Below the pieces are notes generated by a model that was not told where the DNA came from, searched no databases, and saw only the letters and a list, made by a program, of their open reading frames with translations. Source: Falsiroseomonas sp050563545 (GTDB lineage: Bacteria > Pseudomonadota > Alphaproteobacteria > Acetobacterales > Acetobacteraceae). Taken from it: a DNA stretch of 64,000 nucleotides. The DNA is taken from positions 62,001 through 126,000 of the forward strand of contig NZ_JBNXUM010000017.1 of the NCBI RefSeq assembly GCF_050563545.1. The letters are read 5' to 3'. Position numbers and translations under genes: made by a program. Position 1 is the first letter of the stretch. Each line of letters starts with the position of its first letter. Positions 15,441 to 23,983 of the stretch are shown here, piece by piece.

Positions 15441-16239
15441 TCCCGGCGCGCATGAACGACTGCACGAACTGACGCTGGAACAGCAGGAAACCCAGCAGCA
15501 GCGGCGCCGAGGTCATCAGCGTCGCTGAGGAGATGATCGCCCAGTCGATGCCCTGGTCGGTGGAGGCGAAGACCGACAGCCCCACGGTCAGCGGCCGCGT
15601 CTCCACGGTGTTGGTGATGACCAGCGGCCACAGGAAGTTGTTCCAGTGATAGCTGACCGATGTCAGCCCATAGGCGAGGTAGGTCGGCTTCGCCAACGGC
15701 ACATAGACGCGCCAGAGGATCGCCAGCGTGCCGCAGCCCTCGACGATGGCGGCTTCCTCGAGCTCCTTCGGGACCTGGCGGAAGGTCTGGCGGAGCAGGA
15801 AGATGCCGAAGGCGCTCGCCATGTAGGGCAGGCCGATCGCCAGGATCGTGTCCACCAGGCCGAGGTCCCGCATGGTGCGGTAGTTCTCGACCAGCAGCAC
15901 GTCCGGCATGATCATGAGCTGCAGCAGCACCAGCGAGAACAGGATCCCGCTGCCGGGGAAGCGGCTGCGCGCGAAGGCGAAGGCGGCCAGCGTGCAGAGG
16001 ATCAGCTGCGCCACCAGGATCAGCGTCACCAGGATGAAGGTGTTCAGGAAGTAGCGCGCGAAGGGCGCGGCATCCCAGGCCGCGGCGAAGTTGTGCAGGG
16101 TCAGCGGCGCGAGGAGCTCGAAGCGGGTGGTGTAGGCGCTGGGGTGGAAGGCCGCCCAGAGCGCATAGAGAAGCGGGGCGATCCAGATGATGCCGAGCAG
16201 CCAGGCCGCGAGGGTCTCGATGAGGCGCGTGAAGCTCAT
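15433..16239 (-). CDS. Carbohydrate ABC transporter permease, MalG/UgpE type
   Basis: A 268-residue inner-membrane permease of a CUT1-type importer. Six hydrophobic segments can be read, and the cytoplasmic EAA loop is EEAAIVEGCGTLAILWRVYVP. Its ATG overlaps the stop of the partner permease at 16236-17108 by 4 bp (ATGA), so the two are translationally coupled. It is the last gene of the cluster ATPase (18509-19594), receptor (17203-18480), permeases. Confidence 0.9.
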   Translation of the reverse strand: MSFTRLIETLAAWLLGIIWIAPLLYALWAAFHPSAYTTRFELLAPLTLHNFAAAWDAAPFARYFLNTFILVTLILVAQLILCTLAAFAFARSRFPGSGILFSLVLLQLMIMPDVLLVENYRTMRDLGLVDTILAIGLPYMASAFGIFLLRQTFRQVPKELEEAAIVEGCGTLAILWRVYVPLAKPTYLAYGLTSVSYHWNNFLWPLVITNTVETRPLTVGLSVFASTDQGIDWAIISSATLMTSAPLLLGFLLFQRQFVQSFMRAGIR

Positions 16240-17108
16240 CGATAGTGGACGCGCCGCTCGACGACGAGGAAGTTGAACAGCGCGGTCAGCGCCAGGAAGC
16301 CCAGCAGGATCACGGTGAGCGCCGAGGCCGCCGCCGTGTCCCAGAAGCGGAAGCCCATCTCGTAGATGTAGGTCAGCAGCAGCTGCGTCGCATTGTCCGG
16401 CCCGCCCTTGGTCATGACGATGACATGGTCGACCAGGCGGAAGGCGTTGATCACCGCGTTGACCAGGATGAAGAGCGTGGTGGGGCCGAGCAGCGGCATC
16501 GTCACGCGCCAGAAGACGCGCGCGCGCGACGCGCCCTCGATCGCCGCGGCCTCGTACAGGTTGGGTGGGATCGCCTGCAGCGCGGCGAGGTAGAAGATCA
16601 TGAAGAAGCCGGCTTCCTTCCAGACGGCCACCGCGATCATCGCGCCGAGCGCGGTGCGCGTCTCGCCGATCCAGTTGGTCGGGCCCCAGCCGAAGAGCGC
16701 GCGCGTGACCTGGTCCAGCAGCCCGTAATCCGGCGTGTAGAAGAACAGCCAGAGGTTCGCGACCGCAATCATCGGCAGCACGGTCGGCGTGAAAAAGGCG
16801 ATGCGCAGCGCGGTGCGGCCCTGGATCTTGCCGTTCACCCAGATCGCCATGGCCAGCGCCAGGCCGATCGAGAGCGGAATGGACGCCGCGGCGAAGACCA
16901 GGTTGTTGGTCAGCGACTGCCAGAAGATCGGATCGTCCAGCAGGTCGATGTAGTTGTCGGCGCCGACGAAGACGCCAGGACGATTGGCGCGCGGCGTCGA
17001 GAAGAAGGAATGCCAGACCGTCGCCACGGCGGGGTAGTGGGTGAAGGCGATCAGCAGGACCAACGCCGGCGTCAGCAGCAGCCAGGCGTGGAGGGTGGTG
17101 CGGTTCAT
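16236..17108 (-). CDS. Carbohydrate ABC transporter permease, MalF/UgpA type
   Basis: A 290-residue permease that pairs with the MalG/UgpE-type protein encoded downstream. The EAA-loop reads YEAAAIEGASRARVFWRVTMP. ATG 17108 begins directly with the first membrane helix (LHAWLLLTPALVLLIAF); the longer frame to 17156 runs into a palindromic repeat and is unlikely to be translated. The genes belong to the same leftward operon as the receptor at 17203-18480. Confidence 0.9.
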   Translation of the reverse strand: MNRTTLHAWLLLTPALVLLIAFTHYPAVATVWHSFFSTPRANRPGVFVGADNYIDLLDDPIFWQSLTNNLVFAAASIPLSIGLALAMAIWVNGKIQGRTALRIAFFTPTVLPMIAVANLWLFFYTPDYGLLDQVTRALFGWGPTNWIGETRTALGAMIAVAVWKEAGFFMIFYLAALQAIPPNLYEAAAIEGASRARVFWRVTMPLLGPTTLFILVNAVINAFRLVDHVIVMTKGGPDNATQLLLTYIYEMGFRFWDTAAASALTVILLGFLALTALFNFLVVERRVHYR

Positions 17109-17143
17109 GGGGTGACGACGGCGCGCTGGTGCCCCCTCCCCAA

Positions 17144-17171
17144 CCCTCCCCCGCAACAGCGCGGGAGGGGG
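17144..17171. repeat. Intergenic C/G palindrome, copy 3
   Basis: An imperfect member of the family (CCCTCCCCCGC, loop AACA, GCGCGGGAGGGGG) lies between the receptor and the first permease of the ABC operon, the same relative position as copies 1 and 2. Confidence 0.65.
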
Positions 17172-17202
17172 CAGAACGGTGTGCGGGGAAGGGGCACGGA
17201 TC

Positions 17203-18480
17203 CTACCTGAACCGCCGCAGCAGCCGGTCCGCTTCCTGCTGGGCGTCGTTCATCGCGGCCTGGGGCTGCTTGCGGCCGAGCAGCGCGGCCTGGAGGTTGT
17301 CGTTCAGCGCCTTGGTCACGCGCTGGTTGTCATGCGTGGAGAGCTCGGCCACGGCATGCGGCAGCTGGTCGCGCGCGACGGCCGCCGCGGGGAAGTCGGC
17401 CACGTAGGCGCGCATGGCTCCCGTGTCCCAGGCCTGCGGCGTCACCGCGACATAGCCGGTCTCGATGCCCCAATGCGCGGCACGCTCCGGCGTCGTCAGG
17501 AAGCGCGCGAAGCGCACCGCGCCCTCGCGCTGCGCGGCATTAGCGGACTTGAAGACATAGAGGTTGCCGCCGCCTGTCGGGCTGCCGAGCTGCACGCCGG
17601 CCGGCAGCATGCCGACGCCGAAGGGGAATTGCGCGGTGCGGCGGACATTGGTCAGGTTGCCCGTGGTGGTCCACATCATCGCGACCTTGCGCTCGAAGAA
17701 GTCGCGCGGCGTGGTGCCCCATTCCACGATGCCCGGTGGCTGCACGCGGTGCACGTTGGACAGGTCCGCCCAGTACTTCAGCGCCTCGGCCACCTTGGGG
17801 TCGCTGTAGAAGACGCGGTTGCCCTCCTGGTTCATCAGGCGGACGTTGTTCTGGGTCGTCAGCCCCTGGAACAGCCAGTAGGGGAAGCCCGAGGACGGGA
17901 TCTGGATGCCCCATTGCGACGTGTTGTCGCCCTGGCGCTTCGTCAGCTTCTGCGCGTGGCTGAGCTGCTCCGCCCAGTTCGCCGGCGCGACATCGGGGTT
18001 CAGCCCGGCCTCGCGGAACAGCTCCTTGTTCCAGTAGAGCACGATGGTCGAGCGCTGGAACGGGATTCCCCAGGTCTTGCCGGCCGTCCGGCTGTTCTCG
18101 AGGAAGCCGGGGAAGAAGCCGTCGAGCCAGGCGCGCTCGACGCCGGGCTGGTCGTCCCAGGCCAGCACCGCGTCCTCGTCGATCAGGGTGAACATGTCGG
18201 TGGACAGCAGGCAGGCCAGTTGCGGCGCATCACCGCCGCGTATCGCTGTCAGCGTCTTGGTCAGCGTGTCCTGGTAGCTGCCGGCATAGACGGGCCTGAT
18301 GCGGAAGCCCGGGTTCTCCCGCGCGAACTCCTCGCAATAGCCGTCGATCAGGCGCGGGATCGGGCCGCCGACCGCGATGGGGTAGTTGAAGGTGATCTCG
18401 GTCGGTGCCTGGGCGTGCACGGCCGGCGCGGCGAGCGCGGCGCCTACCAGGCCAAGCGTGGTGCGGCGGGTGATCGTCAT
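17203..18480 (-). CDS. Extracellular solute-binding protein family 1, UgpB-like
   Basis: A 425-residue periplasmic receptor of the sugar/glycerol-3-phosphate importer. After a Tat-like signal peptide (TITRRTTLGLVGAALAAPAVHAQ) the mature sequence EITFNYPIAVGGPIPRLIDGYCEEF resembles UgpB-type receptors. The segment PSSGFPYWLFQGL and the TTGNLTNVR region fit the family. The ATPase gene is 28 bp upstream and the permeases follow. The nature of the ligand is not certain: UgpB-like receptors bind glycerophosphates, but related ones bind sugars or other solutes. Confidence 0.88.
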   Translation of the reverse strand: MTITRRTTLGLVGAALAAPAVHAQAPTEITFNYPIAVGGPIPRLIDGYCEEFARENPGFRIRPVYAGSYQDTLTKTLTAIRGGDAPQLACLLSTDMFTLIDEDAVLAWDDQPGVERAWLDGFFPGFLENSRTAGKTWGIPFQRSTIVLYWNKELFREAGLNPDVAPANWAEQLSHAQKLTKRQGDNTSQWGIQIPSSGFPYWLFQGLTTQNNVRLMNQEGNRVFYSDPKVAEALKYWADLSNVHRVQPPGIVEWGTTPRDFFERKVAMMWTTTGNLTNVRRTAQFPFGVGMLPAGVQLGSPTGGGNLYVFKSANAAQREGAVRFARFLTTPERAAHWGIETGYVAVTPQAWDTGAMRAYVADFPAAAVARDQLPHAVAELSTHDNQRVTKALNDNLQAALLGRKQPQAAMNDAQQEADRLLRRFR

Positions 18481-18508
18481 GACGTGGTCCTCCTTCCTCT
18501 TGATGATA

Positions 18509-19594
18509 TCAGGCCGCGGCGCGCCGCAGACCGGTATTGGCTTCGAACAGATGCAGCGACGGCGGCAGCTTCAGCCGCAGCCTCGTGCCGGCGGGCAGCG
18601 CGTGGTTGCCCTGCACGCGCGCCGCAAGCTTCTCGCCGGCGTCGCCGATCGCGCAGGTCATCACGGTCTCCGCGCCCAGGAACTCGGAATCCAGCAGCGT
18701 CGCCGGCAGGCCGCCTTCGTCCGCCAGCGTCACCTCCTCCGGCCGCACGCCGAGCAGCGCGCCGGCGGCCGAACCGGGCGCCACGCGAAGGTCCGGCGCG
18801 CCCGCGATGATCGCGCCGTCGCCGCCAGGGACCAGGCGCAGCAGCGACATCGGCGGCGTGCCGATGAAGGATGCCGCGAAGACGGAAGCAGGGTTCGCGT
18901 AGAGATTGGCGGGCGTCGCGTCCTGCTCGATCCGCCCCTCGCGCAGCAGCACGACCTGGTCGGCCATGCTCATCGCCTCGGCCTGGTCATGGGTGACATA
19001 GACCATCGTGATGCCGAGCCGCTGCTGCAGCGCGCGAATCTCGCGGCGCATCTCGGCGCGCAGCTTGGCGTCGAGGTTCGACAGCGGCTCGTCCATCAGG
19101 CAGATCGGCGCCTCCGCGACCACTGCGCGGGCGAGCGCGACGCGCTGCTGCTGGCCGCCGGAAAGCTGGCTCGGCCGGCGATGCAGCAGCTTCTCCAGCC
19201 CCAGCATCGTCGCGGTGCGATCGAGGCGCGCCTCGCGCTCGGCGCGGGGGACGGCGCGGGCGCGCAGCCCGAAGACGATGTTCTCCGCGACGGACAGGTG
19301 CGGAAACAACGCGTAGGACTGGAACACCATGGAGATCCCGCGCGCCGCCGGCGGCAAGCCCGTGACGTCGCGGCCATCCAGGAAGAGCCGTCCCTCGGTC
19401 GGCGCCTCCAGCCCCGCGATGACGCGCAGCAGCGTGGATTTGCCGCAGCCCGAGGGTCCGAGCAGGACGAGGAAGCTGCCCGCCGGCGCGTGCAGCGACA
19501 CGCCGCTCAGCGCCCGGGTCTCGCCGAAGGCCTTGCCGATGCCGTCCAGCCGGATGGCGCCGCGGGGGCCGTTGATCTCGGGGGGAATCGCCAT
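18509..19594 (-). CDS. ABC transporter ATPase, UgpC/MalK type
   Basis: A 361-residue importer ATPase. Walker A GPSGCGKST, signature LSGGQQQR, Walker B ICLMDEPLSNLDA and switch YVTHDQAEA are intact, followed by a C-terminal OB-type (TOBE) domain that ends LFEANTGLRRAAA. It heads the operon ATPase-receptor-permease-permease. ATG 19594 starts MAIPPEINGPRGAIRLDG; the frame is open further upstream but without homology there. Confidence 0.92.
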   Translation of the reverse strand: MAIPPEINGPRGAIRLDGIGKAFGETRALSGVSLHAPAGSFLVLLGPSGCGKSTLLRVIAGLEAPTEGRLFLDGRDVTGLPPAARGISMVFQSYALFPHLSVAENIVFGLRARAVPRAEREARLDRTATMLGLEKLLHRRPSQLSGGQQQRVALARAVVAEAPICLMDEPLSNLDAKLRAEMRREIRALQQRLGITMVYVTHDQAEAMSMADQVVLLREGRIEQDATPANLYANPASVFAASFIGTPPMSLLRLVPGGDGAIIAGAPDLRVAPGSAAGALLGVRPEEVTLADEGGLPATLLDSEFLGAETVMTCAIGDAGEKLAARVQGNHALPAGTRLRLKLPPSLHLFEANTGLRRAAA

Positions 19595-19700
19595 GCGTGG
19601 CCGAGGATAGGCGGCAACCGCGACGGCGCACCAGACCGGCCGGTTCCGCAGCCCGCCCCGCCATGCCATCGTCACGGCAGCCGCCGTGGAGGGGACCGGG

Positions 19701-20834
19701 ATGGACCAGGAGCGACCCGAGGACGAGCCACTCATGCTCACCCCCGGCCCCGCGACGCTGTCGATGCGGGTCAAGCGGGCGATGCTGCACGACTACGCCT
19801 CGGGCGAGCGGGAGATGCTCGACGCCATCGCCTTCAGCCGGCGCTACATCCTCGATCTCTGCAACGGCGCGGGCACGCACACCGCCGTGCCGATCGTGGG
19901 CAGCGGAACCTCTGGCAACGAGGCGGCGATCGGCACGCTGGTGCCGGAGAACGGCAAGCTGCTGATCCACACCAACGGCGTCTATGGCGACCGGCTCGTC
20001 GAGATCGCCCGCAAGATCCGCGTGCCCTACGCCAGCTTCCGCACCGCGCCCTTCACGCCGCCGACCGCGAAGCAGTTCGAGGCCATGCTGGTCGCGGACC
20101 CCGCCATCACCCATGTCATGGTCGTGCATTGCGAGACCTCGACCGGGATCCTGAACCCGATCGAGGAGATCGCGGCGGTGTGCCGACGGCGCGGCGTGGC
20201 GCTGCTGATCGACGCCGTCGCCTCCTTCGGCGCCTTCGCGCTGGACGCGAGGACGCTGGGCTACGACGCCGTGGTCTGCTCCGCCAACAAGGGGCTGCAG
20301 GCGCCGCCCGGTCTCGCCTGGGTCGTGGCCAAGAAGACTGCGCTGGAGGCGACGAAGGGCAATGCGCCGAGCCTGACGCTGGATCTCTGGGACCAGGACC
20401 AGCACCTGGAGCGGACGGGGATGTTCCGCTTCACCCCGGCGACGCACCTTCTGCTCGGCATGGCGGAGGCGCTGCGCGAGCACGCCGAGGAGGGCGGCAT
20501 CGAGGCCCGCCAGGCCCGCTTCCGGAAGAGCTGGCGCCGCCTGGTGGACGGCATGCGCCAGATGGGGTTCCGCACCCTGCTGGAGGACGAGGTGGCGTCG
20601 CCCATCGTTACGACCTTCCACGACCCGCCGGACCCGAACTACTCGTTCCGCAAGCTCTACGACGGCATGAAGGCGCGCGGCTTCATCATCTTCCCCGGCC
20701 GCCTCGCCGCGGCGAACACCTTCCGGCTGGCCTGCATCGGCATCGTGACCGAGCGCGACATCGGCCGCGCGCTGGACGCCATGGCAGACACGCTGCGGGA
20801 GATGGGCGTCACCACCATGGGACGGGCGGATTGA
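19701..20834 (+). CDS. Class V aminotransferase, PhnW/AGT-like
   Basis: A 377-residue PLP enzyme of the alanine-glyoxylate / 2-aminoethylphosphonate-pyruvate transaminase group. LMLTPGPATLSMRVKRAM is the typical start, VGSGTSGNEAAI binds the cofactor phosphate, HCETSTGILNPIEEI is the conserved centre, and the PLP lysine is in CSANKGLQAPPGLAWV. It diverges from the ABC operon at 15433-19594; a UgpB-like importer beside a PhnW-like enzyme suggests an organophosphorus or amino-donor substrate, but this rests on proximity. ATG 19701 has GGGGACCGGG just upstream. Confidence 0.85.
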   Translation: MDQERPEDEPLMLTPGPATLSMRVKRAMLHDYASGEREMLDAIAFSRRYILDLCNGAGTHTAVPIVGSGTSGNEAAIGTLVPENGKLLIHTNGVYGDRLVEIARKIRVPYASFRTAPFTPPTAKQFEAMLVADPAITHVMVVHCETSTGILNPIEEIAAVCRRRGVALLIDAVASFGAFALDARTLGYDAVVCSANKGLQAPPGLAWVVAKKTALEATKGNAPSLTLDLWDQDQHLERTGMFRFTPATHLLLGMAEALREHAEEGGIEARQARFRKSWRRLVDGMRQMGFRTLLEDEVASPIVTTFHDPPDPNYSFRKLYDGMKARGFIIFPGRLAAANTFRLACIGIVTERDIGRALDAMADTLREMGVTTMGRAD

Positions 20835-20893
20835 ATTCGTTGCGCTGACCGCGCGCCAGGCGCTACGCGGCACGCTCGGAGCAGGATGGCGCC

Positions 20894-22126
20894 ATGCAGC
20901 TTCCGCCACGGATCGAGACGCTGGTGATCGGCGGCGGCCAGGCCGGCCTGGCCATGAGCGAACAGCTGTCCGCGCGCGGCATGCCGCACCTGGTTCTGGA
21001 ACGCGCGCGCGTCGCGGAACGCTGGCGGTCGGAGCGCTGGGACGGCCTGCGTTCGCTCGGGCCGAACTGGGGCACGCGGATCGGCGGCTTCGCCTGGACC
21101 GGCAGCGAGCCCGAGGGCTACGGATCGCGCGACGAGATCGTGGCCTTCCTCGACGCCTATGCCAAAGCCATCGCGGCACCGGTGCGCTGCGGGGTCGAGG
21201 TCAGGGCGCTGCGGGCGACCACGGAAGGCGGCTTTCGCGCCGAAACCTCCGCCGGCGCAATCGAAGCCGACAATGTCGTGGTCGCCACCGGCCCTTTCCA
21301 ACGGCCGACCTGGCCCGCCTTCGCGGCGGAACTGGGCGGCTTCCAGCTTCATGCGAACGCCTACCGCAATGCCGCGCAGTTGCCCGACGGCGGCGTACTC
21401 GTGGTGGGCGCCGGCACCTCCGGCGTGCAGATCGCGGACGAATTGCTGCGGTCCGGCCGGCGCGTCTTCCTTTCGGTCGGGCGCCACCGCCGGCTGCCGC
21501 GGCGTTACCGCGGGCACGACCAGGTGTGGTGGCGGATGGAGATGGGCCTCTGGGACGCGCCGGCGCAGGGGCCGGGCCAGCCGGGGTCGCTGACCGTCAG
21601 CGGCGCCTATGGGGGCTACACCATCGATTTCCGCGACTTCGCCGCGCGCGGGATGGTGCTGCTGGGGCGTGCGACGGACGCGCAGGAAGGCGTGCTGCGC
21701 TGCGCGCCCGACCTCGCCCAGCGCATCGCGGAAGGCGACGCCGCCTTCCTGGACTTTCTCGACACCGTCGACCGGCATGTCGCGGCGACCGGGATGGACG
21801 CGCCCGAGGACCCGCAAGCCGGCGCCCTGGCCGCGCTGCCGCCCGCGCTGCTCTGGCCGCCCATAGCACTGGACCTGCGCGCCGAGGGCGTCGCCTCGGT
21901 CGTCTGGGCCACCGGATATGCCCTGGACTTCAGCTGGATCGGGCTGCCCGTCCTCAGGGCGAACGGGCAGCCCCGGCACGAGAAGGGCATCACGCCGGTC
22001 CCGGGCCTTGCCTTCCTAGGGCTGAGCGGGCTGTCGCGGCGGAACTCCGCCTTCTTCAACGGCGTCGCTGCCGACGCGGCCCATCTTGCCGACCACCTGC
22101 GGGCCAGGGGACCGCGCCCAGCATGA
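20894..22126 (+). CDS. Flavin-dependent monooxygenase / NAD(P)H oxidoreductase
   Basis: A 410-residue two-dinucleotide-binding flavoprotein. GGGQAGLAMSEQL (about residues 13-25) binds FAD and VVGAGTSGVQIADELL (about 171-186) binds NADPH, with VVVATGPFQRP between, the pattern of bacterial flavin-containing monooxygenases and Baeyer-Villiger-like enzymes. No signal peptide. Adjacent to the TetR-RND module but with 75 bp between and no shared signal, so a functional link is uncertain. Confidence 0.85.
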   Translation: MQLPPRIETLVIGGGQAGLAMSEQLSARGMPHLVLERARVAERWRSERWDGLRSLGPNWGTRIGGFAWTGSEPEGYGSRDEIVAFLDAYAKAIAAPVRCGVEVRALRATTEGGFRAETSAGAIEADNVVVATGPFQRPTWPAFAAELGGFQLHANAYRNAAQLPDGGVLVVGAGTSGVQIADELLRSGRRVFLSVGRHRRLPRRYRGHDQVWWRMEMGLWDAPAQGPGQPGSLTVSGAYGGYTIDFRDFAARGMVLLGRATDAQEGVLRCAPDLAQRIAEGDAAFLDFLDTVDRHVAATGMDAPEDPQAGALAALPPALLWPPIALDLRAEGVASVVWATGYALDFSWIGLPVLRANGQPRHEKGITPVPGLAFLGLSGLSRRNSAFFNGVAADAAHLADHLRARGPRPA

Positions 22127-22201
22127 CATGCTAAGCGGTTCGGCCGCCGCGATTCGCCTCAGCACTGGCTTTCTGACGCCTGAAGGATTACATCACTTGT
22201 C

Positions 22202-22831
22202 ATGAACGCCGCCACCGACGCGATGCGCCGTCCGACCGCGGAGGAGACGCGCGCCCGGATCGAGGACACCGCCGAGCGGCTGTTCAAGACCATGGGCTAC
22301 CAGAAGACCGCGGTTGCCGACATCGCGCGCGAACTCGGCATGTCGCCGGCCAATGTCTACCGCTTCTTTCCCTCGAAGTCCGCGATCAACGAGGCGATCG
22401 CGCGGCGCATGCTGTCCGGCGTCGAGGCCGAGATCTGGGCTATCGCGCGCTCCGACACGCCGCCGCCCGAACGCCTGGCCCAGCTGCTCCGCACGCTGCA
22501 CCAGCGCCATGTCGGCCTGTTCTTCGCGGAGAAGCGGCTGCACGACATGGTGACCGCGGCCATGGCCGAGCATTGGGGCGTGGTCGAGAACTTCATCCAT
22601 GCCTGCGTGACGGCCTTCCGCCATGTGCTGATGGACGGCATGGCGGCCGGCATCTTCGCGCGGCGCGACCCCGAGACGACGGCGATCGCGATCAAGCAGG
22701 CCATCATCGCCTTCGTGCACCCCGTGCTGATTGCGGAATGCCTGGGCCACGACACCTCGGAGGACCAATTGGCGGCCGACCTCGACCGCGTGGTGGCCCT
22801 GATCGTGGCAGGACTGAAGACTGCTGACTGA
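22202..22831 (+). CDS. TetR-family transcriptional regulator
   Basis: A 209-residue repressor. The N-terminal helix-turn-helix is clear: RARIEDTAERLFKTMGYQKT, then VADIARELGMSPANVYRFFPSK. The ligand domain is typical in length. It lies directly upstream of the RND adaptor and pump genes on the same strand, and an 8-bp inverted repeat overlapping its stop codon and the next promoter is a likely operator, so it probably represses the pump until a toxic substrate binds. Confidence 0.92.
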   Translation: MNAATDAMRRPTAEETRARIEDTAERLFKTMGYQKTAVADIARELGMSPANVYRFFPSKSAINEAIARRMLSGVEAEIWAIARSDTPPPERLAQLLRTLHQRHVGLFFAEKRLHDMVTAAMAEHWGVVENFIHACVTAFRHVLMDGMAAGIFARRDPETTAIAIKQAIIAFVHPVLIAECLGHDTSEDQLAADLDRVVALIVAGLKTAD

Positions 22832-22868
22832 CGATTATTGACTTTCATCAGTCAGAGATCATTATAAA
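22824..22868 (+). promoter_or_regulatory. Promoter and operator of the RND efflux genes
   Basis: CTGACTGA (22824-22831) and TCAGTCAG (22848-22855) form a perfect 8-bp inverted repeat with a 16-bp spacer. TTGACT (22838-22843) and ATTATA (22861-22866), 17 bp apart, make a sigma-70-type promoter; its -35 lies inside the repeat. The left arm contains the TetR gene's stop codon. The geometry is what TetR repression would require. Confidence 0.65.
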
Positions 22869-22892
22869 GCGACCAACCTCCCCGAGGTCGCC

Positions 22893-23978
22893 ATGCGTGC
22901 CGCCGCCCCCCTGCTCCTCCTCCCGCTCCTGGCGGCCTGCCGCGTCGAGCCGCCGGCCGCCCAGGCCAACCCTGCCACCGCCCCGCGCCCCGTCCAGGTC
23001 GCCGATGTCGCCCTGGCGCCGGCGGAAACCCGCGCGGCCTACACCGGCACGGTCCGCGCCCGGCGCGAGGTGGATGTCGGCTTCCGCACGGGCGGGCGCA
23101 TCGCGACCCGCCTTGTCGAGGTCGGCGAGAGCGTGACGGCGGGCCAGGAGCTCGCCCGCCTGGACCCCGCCGACCTCGCGCTGGCGCTGCGCAGTGCCGA
23201 AGCGGATCTCGCCAGCGCCGAGGCGCAGTCCCGCCAGGCCGCCAACGACGCCGCGCGGTCGCGCACGCTGCTCGCCGCCGGCCATGTCGCCGCCGCCTTC
23301 GACGACCAGCGCCAGGCCGCAGCCAGCGCGGCGGCCGAGCGCGTGGCCTCGGCCCGCGCCTCGCTGGAACTCGCGCGAAACCGGCTGGGCTATGCGACGC
23401 TGCGCGCGCCGTCTTCCGGCGTGGTGACGGCGCTGCTGGCGGAGGCCGGGCAGGTCGTTCCCGAAGGCCAGGCCGTGCTCCGGATCGCCGACCCGTCGGA
23501 GCGCGAGCTCGTCGTGCGCGTGCCGGAATCCGCCCTGCCCGCCCTGCGCGGCGCGGCGGCCGAGGCGCGCTTCTGGGCAAGGCCCGATGCCCCGCTTGCC
23601 GCCACCCTGCGCGAGCTCTCGCCCCAGGCCGATGGCGCGCTCCGCACCTATGCCGCGCGCTTCGCGCTGCCGGATGCGCCGGACTGGCTCGCGCTCGGCA
23701 TGACCGGCACGGTGCGCCTGGCGCGGGACGCCGGCATTGTCGCCACGCTGCCGCTCGGCGCGCTGCATGACCGCGGCCAGGGGCCCATGGTGTGGCGCGT
23801 CGCGGGCGACCGGATCGAGGCGGTGCCGGTGCGCGTGACGTCCATTGGAGAAACGACGGTGCAGGTCTCGGGTGCGCTGACCGCGGGCGAGAAGGTGGTC
23901 GCGCTCGGGCCCCAGCTGCTCGATCCCGACAGCCGGGTCCGCGTCGTGCAGACCCGCCTCGCCGCGACGCTGCGGTGA
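22893..23978 (+). CDS. RND efflux periplasmic adaptor (membrane fusion protein), lipoprotein
   Basis: A 361-residue adaptor that links an inner-membrane RND pump to an outer-membrane channel. LLAAC with the lipid-acceptor Cys at residue 16 marks a lipoprotein. The barrel-sandwich/lipoyl halves (EVDVGFRTGGRIATRLVEVGESVTAGQELARLDP and LRAPSSGVVTALLAEAGQVVPEGQ) flank an alpha-helical hairpin at about residues 90-155. The pump gene begins 5 bp after its stop. No outer-membrane channel gene is in the window. Confidence 0.92.
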   Translation: MRAAAPLLLLPLLAACRVEPPAAQANPATAPRPVQVADVALAPAETRAAYTGTVRARREVDVGFRTGGRIATRLVEVGESVTAGQELARLDPADLALALRSAEADLASAEAQSRQAANDAARSRTLLAAGHVAAAFDDQRQAAASAAAERVASARASLELARNRLGYATLRAPSSGVVTALLAEAGQVVPEGQAVLRIADPSERELVVRVPESALPALRGAAAEARFWARPDAPLAATLRELSPQADGALRTYAARFALPDAPDWLALGMTGTVRLARDAGIVATLPLGALHDRGQGPMVWRVAGDRIEAVPVRVTSIGETTVQVSGALTAGEKVVALGPQLLDPDSRVRVVQTRLAATLR

Positions 23979-23983
23979 GCGCC

